This document shows positions 58,354 to 64,000 of a stretch of 64,000 nucleotides of DNA, in pieces (position 1 is the stretch's first letter; every line of letters starts with the position of its first letter). The notes beneath the pieces are model-generated. The model was not told the DNA's origin. It was given only the letters and a program-made list of their open reading frames with translations, and did not search any database. A program made the translations under genes and the position numbers. The DNA comes from Desulfobacter sp. (GTDB taxonomy: Bacteria; Desulfobacterota; Desulfobacteria; Desulfobacterales; Desulfobacteraceae): NCBI GenBank assembly GCA_028768545.1, contig CP054838.1, positions 1,543,501 to 1,607,500 on the forward strand. Reading direction: 5' to 3'.

Positions 58354-58821
58354 TTACATTTTTTTATGGCAGTCTCCGCATTTGGTTCCGGCTTCAACTT
58401 TCATTTTTTTGTGGCATCCAACGCAGTTTTCATGCATTGCTGCTTCAAGCTGCAGAATATCGACCGGTTTTTTCTTGTAAACACCCTGAAAGGTTTTGTC
58501 TTTTTTAACGGCTTTTACCCGGTTGTGGCACTCGTCACATTTTTGAACATCATCCCCTGCTTTAAGATCAGCTAGGGGTTTACCGTCTTTATCATGATGG
58601 CAGTCGCCACAGGTCAATTTATACTCTTCGGAATGCTTTTTGTGGGTAAACTGAACCAATTGGGTCGGTTTTTTTGCTTCGGGGCTTTTTTTGCGTTTTT
58701 TAATGACTTTGCTTTCCATTGTCACAACATCACCAACTTCAGTGCCTGCCTGAAGACCGGTTGCCAGGAAAATCACGGCAATTCCTGCTGCCAACAGTAG
58801 CGTGATCAGTTTTTTGTTCAT
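58354..58821 (-). CDS. tetraheme cytochrome c3
   Basis: 155 residues with a signal peptide (LITLLLAAGIAVIFLATGLQ) and four CXXCH motifs: CGDCHH, CDECHN, CVGCHK and CGDCHK, with additional axial-ligand histidines in FTHKKHSEEY. It is a periplasmic type I/II c3 that relays electrons from hydrogenases or formate dehydrogenases to membrane complexes. Slightly longer than the classic c3 because of a lysine-rich N-terminal segment. Confidence 0.92.
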   Translation of the reverse strand: MNKKLITLLLAAGIAVIFLATGLQAGTEVGDVVTMESKVIKKRKKSPEAKKPTQLVQFTHKKHSEEYKLTCGDCHHDKDGKPLADLKAGDDVQKCDECHNRVKAVKKDKTFQGVYKKKPVDILQLEAAMHENCVGCHKKMKVEAGTKCGDCHKKM

Positions 58822-58976
58822 ACCTCTTTACTCCTTTAATGATTACAATTTATTTTGCCTCTTTACCGGTGAATCTCACCGGTAATATATAAAACTGTCT
58901 CTATTTTTTCCCATAAGAATGGAAAAAAGTCAATACCTAAGGCCTGGTTTACCAGCCTTTGAATCTCTTATTGAAC

Positions 58977-59750
58977 CTATTGGTTTTCAGGTTCCTGGTC
59001 TTTCTCATCCTCTTCTGATACCGCTTTTTTACCAAAGACTTTTGCACCGATAATACTGATTTCATAGAGGACCATCAGGGGCAGGGCCATCATGATCTGG
59101 GTCACCACATCCGGCGGGGTAATCAGTGCCGCCCCCACAAAGAAGAGTAAAAGGGCATATTTTCTGTTTTTTTTCAAAAACGTCACATTCACAAGCCCCA
59201 TCCGGGCCATGAAAGTTAATACCAGGGGCAGTTCAAAAACAAATCCAAATGCCAGGAGCATTTTTGATGCAAAAGAGAGGTACTCTTTCATGGACGGCAT
59301 GGCATGGATGGTTTCCGTGGCAAAGCCCAGGAAAAACTGAAATCCATAGGGAAAGACAATAAAATATCCAAAGGATGACCCCACCACAAAAAAGAAAATG
59401 GATAAAACAACAATGGGTATGAGGTATTTTTTTTCGTTTCGGTACAGCCCGGGTGAGACAAACATCCAGAATTCATAAAAAAGCACAGGGGTGGCCACAA
59501 TAATACCGGTGAGCAAGGAGACCTTAAGATAGGTGAAAAAGGCTTCAGGCAGGCCTGTGAATATCAATTTGGCATTCCCTGCTTCTGCCATGGCCGTAAC
59601 CAGGGGAGCCGTCAGAATTTCAAAAAGTTTTTCCTTGAAAAAATAAGCGCCTAAAAAACCAACGCCCACAGCAATAAAGGACCGGACCAGGCGATCCCGT
59701 AATTCGCCCAAATGTTCTGTAAAAGGACTTTTACCCTCGTCGTTGCTCAT
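58977..59750 (-). CDS. tatC: Sec-independent protein translocase TatC
   Basis: 257 residues with six hydrophobic helices. Family motifs: FTEHLGELRDRLVRS at the N terminus, FVSPGLYRNEKKYL, and SFASKMLLAFGFVFELPLV. It recognises twin-arginine signal peptides. The last 20 residues are charged (SEEDEKDQEPENQ). Follows tatB by 21 bases. Confidence 0.93.
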   Translation of the reverse strand: MSNDEGKSPFTEHLGELRDRLVRSFIAVGVGFLGAYFFKEKLFEILTAPLVTAMAEAGNAKLIFTGLPEAFFTYLKVSLLTGIIVATPVLFYEFWMFVSPGLYRNEKKYLIPIVVLSIFFFVVGSSFGYFIVFPYGFQFFLGFATETIHAMPSMKEYLSFASKMLLAFGFVFELPLVLTFMARMGLVNVTFLKKNRKYALLLFFVGAALITPPDVVTQIMMALPLMVLYEISIIGAKVFGKKAVSEEDEKDQEPENQ

Positions 59751-59771
59751 GATAATTTCGTTTCGGCTCTC

Positions 59772-60176
59772 TTATTTTGGGGTTGCAGACCCATTGTCAG
59801 ATGAAAACCCCGCATCTGGGTTTGATGTCTCGGCGTCAGTAGCCCGGGTCTGGTTTGATGCCTCAGAAGATTGGGGGGTGGCCCGGTCAGTCTCAGGGGA
59901 CGTGTTAGGTTTTCCAGAAGATGGGTTTTTAGACTCTGGTTCAGAGTCCGTGTTGATATCCTTGATGACTTCTTTAAGACTTTCTTTGGGCTGAGGGTCA
60001 ATGTCCTTGACCGTGGTTTCTATATCAATGGATCGTTTAAAATCCTGGGCAGACCGTTTGAATTCTCCCATGGCCCGGCCCAGTGTTTTGGCCAGATCCG
60101 GTAATTTTTTCGGCCCTATGACAATCAGGGCGATGGCCAGAATCAATAGAATTTCAGGCATTCCAAGACCAAACAT
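59772..60176 (-). CDS. tatB: Sec-independent protein translocase TatB (TatA/B family)
   Basis: 134 residues. One N-terminal helix MFGLGMPEILLILAIALIVIG with the G-P kink, amphipathic KKLPDLAKTLGRAMGEFKRSAQ, then a long Ser/Thr/Pro-rich tail. The Glu near residue 8 (PEILLI) and the length favour TatB over TatA. Co-transcribed with tatC. Confidence 0.88.
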   Translation of the reverse strand: MFGLGMPEILLILAIALIVIGPKKLPDLAKTLGRAMGEFKRSAQDFKRSIDIETTVKDIDPQPKESLKEVIKDINTDSEPESKNPSSGKPNTSPETDRATPQSSEASNQTRATDAETSNPDAGFSSDNGSATPK

Positions 60177-60258
60177 ATGAAATAATACTCCTTTATTGCA
60201 AATTGCTTTTAACTGAACCTGTTGATTTTACACTGAACCTGTTTGGGTGTCAACCTAC

Positions 60259-61779
60259 TCAATCCTTTTTTGGGGCTCTTTTTCTCGGGGGTCTTCGATT
60301 GCCTTTATAGGGCCTTTTTCCTTTGGGTCCAGGTTTTGCTGACCTTGGATGGCGAGGTTTGGGCGGACGGGGGGCCGGCTTGGGAAGCTGAGCTTCTAAT
60401 GCTTTTGTCGGGTATTCGCAGGATACCTTGTGTCCGAGCACCTCTTCAATTTTGGGAATCTGGAAAGAACTCATTTCATCGGCAAAACTGATTGAGGTTC
60501 CTGTGGCTCCGGCTCTCCCGGTTCTGCCGATGCGGTGAATATAATGTTCAGGTTCAAGGGGCAGGTCATAGTTGACCACATGGCTGATATTTTCGATGTG
60601 AAGCCCACGGGCTGCCACATCCGTTGCCACCAGGACATTGAGTTTTCCATTTTTAAAGCTGTTGAGCACCTTAAATCGTTTATCCTGGGAAACATCCCCG
60701 GATAAAACACCGGCGTTCTGTCCGTACCTGGACAGCTTGTCCGATAGAAATCTTGCCGTATCCTTGCGATTGACGAAAATAATGACCCGTTTGAGGTTTT
60801 CACTTATTAGCAGGTTACAGACGTTCTTGAATTTATCCTCTTCAGTGGTCAGGTATACAATCTGGTTGATGGAATCCGCAGCCGCCTGTTCGGGATCTAT
60901 TTCAATACGGACGGCTTGTTTTGTCCAGGAATCTGCCAGGCGGAGGACCTCATCTGTCAGGGTGGCGGAAAAAAACAAGGTCTGGCGCTTGTCTTTATGG
61001 GGGGTCATATAGATCAGGCGGCGGACATCGGGTATGAATCCCATGTCGAGCATCCGGTCTGCCTCGTCAATGACCACAATTTCCACTTGAGACAGGTTGA
61101 TCAATTTTTTGGATATAAAATCAAGAAGCCGCCCGGGGGTTGCCGCAATAACATCGGCAGGTTTTTCTGTCAGCTGGTTTTGCTGCTTTTGATATCCTGT
61201 GCCTCCGTATACGGAAACAATCCTCAGATGGGAATATTTGGCCAGGCCTTTAAAGTCCTTTTCAATCTGGTAAACCAGTTCCCTTGTCGGGGCCAGAATC
61301 AGGGCCCTGGGAAATCCTTTGGTCCGTTTAATGGGTTTGCGGGTAAACTGGTTGATCAGGGTGATGATAAAGGTGGCACTTTTTCCGGTTCCGGTCTGGG
61401 CTTTGGCTGTGGCATCCTGTCCCTTGAGGGTTAAGGGGAGCATGCGGGCCTGGATATCGGTGCAGAATTGAAATTTTAAATCTTTTACTGCATGCATAAG
61501 GCCTAAGGGAAGGTTTAAATCATGAAATCTGGTTTTCCCTTCCTGGGGGTCTACCTGGAAACTTTCCAGGCTCCAGGGTTTCTTTTTTGGCCGGGGTGGC
61601 CGCTTTTCAGGCAGGTCCGCTGCTCTCTCAACAGTTTTCTTGTTTGGTTGCCCTTGAGTCTTCTTTGGCAGAATCTCCTTTTTTAAAGGAGCTTCTTTTA
61701 AGGTTTCTTGGGAAGTAGAGGCGCGGTCCGCTGATTGTCCGGGGAGCAGGTTTTGTAAAAATCGTAATAATCGTTTCAA
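60259..61779 (-). CDS. DEAD-box RNA helicase, RhlB/RhlE-like
   Basis: 506 residues. A basic 90-residue N-terminal extension precedes the core: CTDIQARMLPLTL (Q motif), AKAQTGTGKS, APTRELVYQ, VIDEADRMLDMG, SATLTDEV, TDVAARGLHIE and HRIGRTGRAGATG. The C-terminal tail is rich in Pro, Arg and Lys (RNA contact). The second helicase of this class in the window; unlike the first it has no DbpA-type domain. Confidence 0.9.
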   Translation of the reverse strand: MKRLLRFLQNLLPGQSADRASTSQETLKEAPLKKEILPKKTQGQPNKKTVERAADLPEKRPPRPKKKPWSLESFQVDPQEGKTRFHDLNLPLGLMHAVKDLKFQFCTDIQARMLPLTLKGQDATAKAQTGTGKSATFIITLINQFTRKPIKRTKGFPRALILAPTRELVYQIEKDFKGLAKYSHLRIVSVYGGTGYQKQQNQLTEKPADVIAATPGRLLDFISKKLINLSQVEIVVIDEADRMLDMGFIPDVRRLIYMTPHKDKRQTLFFSATLTDEVLRLADSWTKQAVRIEIDPEQAAADSINQIVYLTTEEDKFKNVCNLLISENLKRVIIFVNRKDTARFLSDKLSRYGQNAGVLSGDVSQDKRFKVLNSFKNGKLNVLVATDVAARGLHIENISHVVNYDLPLEPEHYIHRIGRTGRAGATGTSISFADEMSSFQIPKIEEVLGHKVSCEYPTKALEAQLPKPAPRPPKPRHPRSAKPGPKGKRPYKGNRRPPRKRAPKKD

Positions 61780-61813
61780 TAGTATTTTAAATTTTCTGTT
61801 TATGGGTGAATAT

Positions 61814-61852
61814 AAAGACTGCCTGTCAGTAATTAACAGACAGGCAGTCTTT
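61814..61852. terminator. intrinsic terminator downstream of the AOR-thiS operon
   Basis: Perfect 14-bp stem AAAGACTGCCTGTC / GACAGGCAGTCTTT with an 11-base loop, located between the thiS-like gene and the helicase gene on the minus strand, with AT-rich sequence after it. Confidence 0.85.
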
Positions 61853-61893
61853 TGGGAAGCAAAATTTATTCCATTTGCTTTGTTTTGGGAGGG

Positions 61894-62091
61894 TTACCCA
61901 CCGGCAATCAGGGGCAAAAGCTGTACTATTGAGCCGTCTTCAATCCGGGTGTGGTCAAATCGGGGGCTGGATATCAGCCGCCCGTTGACTCTCACCACAG
62001 AGACAAATATTGAGTTTTCAACCTCTGCCAGCAGTTGGGTAATGGTCATGCCCTCCTGCCAGTCCATGGGTTTGTCGTCCACCTGGATCAT
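61894..62091 (-). CDS. ThiS/MoaD-family sulfur carrier protein
   Basis: 65 residues with the ubiquitin-like pattern and the required C-terminal Gly-Gly (LLPLIAGG). DWQEGMTITQLLAEVE and VVRVNGRLI are typical ThiS/MoaD strands. It starts seven bases after the AOR stop. Its neighbour suggests that it supplies sulfur for the tungstopterin cofactor of the AOR; a role in thiamine is less likely in this setting. Confidence 0.85.
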   Translation of the reverse strand: MIQVDDKPMDWQEGMTITQLLAEVENSIFVSVVRVNGRLISSPRFDHTRIEDGSIVQLLPLIAGG

Positions 62092-62098
62092 GGGATCT

Positions 62099-64000
62099 CT
62101 ATTCCACTCCGTTTTGTTTTAAGACCTCAAGGACTTCGGGGAAATCAATGCCCAGGCGCTTGACGGTTTTTACCGTGGGGATGCCATTGGGTGTCCATCC
62201 CCTTCGATCGTACACGGCATCCTTGAGCAGTTCGTATTGTTCCTCCCGTCTGGCTCTGAGAGCCGCTACCTTGGCCGCGGTATCCATGGCTGAGATGTCC
62301 ATTTCATATTTATCCCTTAATTGGTCATCATAGCGTTTGGACCGGGATTTGTACTCTTCTTGGGTCACAGGACCCATGGCGCGGTAGGGCAGGGTATCGT
62401 GTTCTCTGGTGCCATATCCCATTTTCAGGTTGAATACCCGCTGGAAGTTATATACGGCCTCACTCATGACAATGAGGTCGTCCGGGGTGACTTTTTTTCC
62501 GGTCACGGCTGAAAAAAAATCCGCGTACCATCCAACATGTTTGGCGACTTTGGCCGGTTCCGAGGTGTTTTTATTGTCTTCAGGCACAATGTCGTTCCAT
62601 GGCAGTTTGCACAGTCCGCAAAGGCCGAACCAGGTTCTGAACATGGGAAACCAGTGCAGGGCCTCGGCTTTGTTTTCAAAGGTGGGCATGAAGTTGTGGA
62701 CCATGTCCAGGAAAATCAGCCAGGCTTCATCATGCTGGGGGCCTTTGAGGGCAAGGCCGTATCCTCCCTGCTGGGCCAGGCTTTCCTTGGTAATGTATTC
62801 TGAAAATTCAAGGCCTTTGGATTCCATGCCGATATCCTGCATGAATTTGGGGTCTGCCCCGAAATCCCGTGCAAAGATTTTTTTCATTTTCCGGATTCCC
62901 TTGCCCACAATAGCCCCGAAACCATCCCCCTGGGCCATCTGATGTATGAGCTCAAGGGCGTTGAACCGGTTGCCAAAGCTTAGATTCATGCCTTGGGTAT
63001 CTTTAATGGTGATTTGTTCGTTTTCAAAGCATTCCATGACAAAACCGATGGAGGTGCCAACGGAGATGGTATCAAGACCGTAGGCGTCGCAGTAAAAGTT
63101 GATTTCAAGAATGGTTTGGGGATCAAAAATCCCCAGGTTTGATCCGCATCCGGCAATGGTTTCATATTCAGGTCCGTCCACAAATACTTTTTTTCCCCGA
63201 TACGGCCCTGTAAACGGTGAAAAGTCTTTTACCCCGTGGGCACAGGCCACGGCGCAGCCTCTCCAGCATCCGTCAAACCCCTTGTCAAAGATATGTTCAA
63301 ACACCTCTTCTCCTATGACTTTGCCTTCAGGATGGGAGCCGAACTTGAAATTGTGCACGGGCAGACAGTCATGGTCATTCATAATGGGAACCAGGTGGGT
63401 GGTGCCCACAACGGACATTCTGTTTTGTTTGCCGTCCAGGGTGTTGATTTCTCGGGCATGGGCCTTGGTTACTTTTTTGAGAGCCTCAGGGTCTGCCGGG
63501 GCATTGGCTTTCATGGAAATCGCTCCAAACCTGGCCACCACCGCCTTGATGTTTTTATCGGCAAATACGGTGCCGATACCTCCGCGGCCGGCCTGTTTGT
63601 ATCTGACCATTTTTCGTCCCGCATCCCACCAGGAGAAATTCAGACAGCCGAAATAGGTGTTTTGAGCCCCGGGCCCGGCGGTGACCACCGAGACGTTTAC
63701 CGGTTTTTTTTCATCAAAATGCCGGGTGAGTACGTCTGACATTTCATAGGCATCTTTGGGCAAATCTTTTGCCTTGAAGATTTTGATCTGGTTTTCAATC
63801 CCGTCAATGAGAATCACCCGGTCTTCATCGGCTTTGCCGTCAATCTGAATGACATCAAATCCTGAAAATTTTTTATAGGGACCAAAGTATCCCCCGACAT
63901 TGGAGTCAATGGGGGCAGCGGTGAGAGGCGAAATGGAGGTGACAATGCTTTTTCCTCCCCCTGGGTACCCGGGGGTGCCGCCAAGGGGGCCTGATGAAAT
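62099..64000 (-). CDS. aldehyde ferredoxin oxidoreductase family protein, 5'-incomplete
   Basis: The frame is open to the window edge, so the start lies beyond 64000; 633 residues are visible. Pterin-binding GGTPGYPGGGKS region at the visible N side, GGIGTVFADKNIKAVV, and the cluster cysteines in GCWRGCAVACAHG plus GLCGLCKLPWND fit tungsten AORs. These oxidise aldehydes to acids, or reduce acids, with ferredoxin; aromatic and aliphatic members exist. Ends in TAG (62099-62101); a TGA is met about 26 codons later. Confidence 0.9.
   Translation of the reverse strand: MSSGPLGGTPGYPGGGKSIVTSISPLTAAPIDSNVGGYFGPYKKFSGFDVIQIDGKADEDRVILIDGIENQIKIFKAKDLPKDAYEMSDVLTRHFDEKKPVNVSVVTAGPGAQNTYFGCLNFSWWDAGRKMVRYKQAGRGGIGTVFADKNIKAVVARFGAISMKANAPADPEALKKVTKAHAREINTLDGKQNRMSVVGTTHLVPIMNDHDCLPVHNFKFGSHPEGKVIGEEVFEHIFDKGFDGCWRGCAVACAHGVKDFSPFTGPYRGKKVFVDGPEYETIAGCGSNLGIFDPQTILEINFYCDAYGLDTISVGTSIGFVMECFENEQITIKDTQGMNLSFGNRFNALELIHQMAQGDGFGAIVGKGIRKMKKIFARDFGADPKFMQDIGMESKGLEFSEYITKESLAQQGGYGLALKGPQHDEAWLIFLDMVHNFMPTFENKAEALHWFPMFRTWFGLCGLCKLPWNDIVPEDNKNTSEPAKVAKHVGWYADFFSAVTGKKVTPDDLIVMSEAVYNFQRVFNLKMGYGTREHDTLPYRAMGPVTQEEYKSRSKRYDDQLRDKYEMDISAMDTAAKVAALRARREEQYELLKDAVYDRRGWTPNGIPTVKTVKRLGIDFPEVLEVLKQNGVE

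Overview
The window looks like a piece of a mesophilic, completely oxidising sulfate-reducing deltaproteobacterium of the Desulfobacteraceae/Desulfobacula type. The support is a dsrA-dsrB-dsrD-dsrN(cobB) cluster with a tetraheme cytochrome c3, a tungsten-type aldehyde:ferredoxin oxidoreductase with its own ThiS-like carrier, DUF2148 ferredoxin-like proteins and GlpABC/Hdr-like redox modules. Base composition is moderate. No rRNA, tRNA or CRISPR array was seen. The species is inferred from gene content only.

Layout. 1-7.0 kb: an operon of two DUF2148 genes, an AMP-forming acyl-CoA ligase and an acyl-CoA dehydrogenase (each carrying one frameshift), a thiolase, an extended SDR and a classical SDR; together this looks like a beta-oxidation-like route for an unidentified acid. 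7.0-10.1 kb (minus): a 7TM-PAS-PAS histidine kinase with an in-frame amber codon, and a flavodoxin-fold reductase. 10.3-15.5 kb: DEAD-box helicase, two-TM potassium channel, alkaline phosphatase, YibE/F membrane protein. 15.6-28.4 kb: an insertion-sequence pile-up (IS4 x2, IS256 x2, IS3, ISL3) that has cut into a urea-type ABC transporter (urtABCDE) and into glpA. 28.4-33.8 kb: glpB, a membrane NarI-like/heme c/GlpC-like protein with an in-frame amber codon, and an HdrB-like CCG protein. 34-39 kb: two CoA-energy enzymes, each with a C-terminal GNAT domain (ADP-forming acyl-CoA synthetase type; acetyl-CoA hydrolase/transferase type), the second with three in-frame amber codons; the pair is bracketed by two copies of a structured MITE-like repeat. 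39-43.2 kb: TrmH-like methyltransferase, then ridA cut by IS256, itself cut by an ISKra4 element. 43.2-53.7 kb: small genes, an EndoQ-UvrD fusion (frameshifted), a lytic transglycosylase, galU, a YkgJ-type protein, dapA and a TPR gene. 53.9-58.8 kb: the dsr cluster and cytochrome c3. 59-64 kb (minus): tatC, tatB, a second DEAD-box helicase, thiS-like and an AOR gene running off the end.

Two themes stand out. First, five in-frame interruptions in otherwise intact housekeeping genes are all TAG, three of them in one gene, two at positions where lysine would be expected, while TAG ends only four recognisable genes. That suggests amber decoding (pyrrolysine or a suppressor tRNA) as an alternative to simple decay. 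Second, recent IS activity (near-identical copies, intact 9-bp target duplications, nested insertions) and scattered frameshifts indicate ongoing gene loss around an intact sulfate-respiration core, a pattern also known from host-associated deltaproteobacteria.
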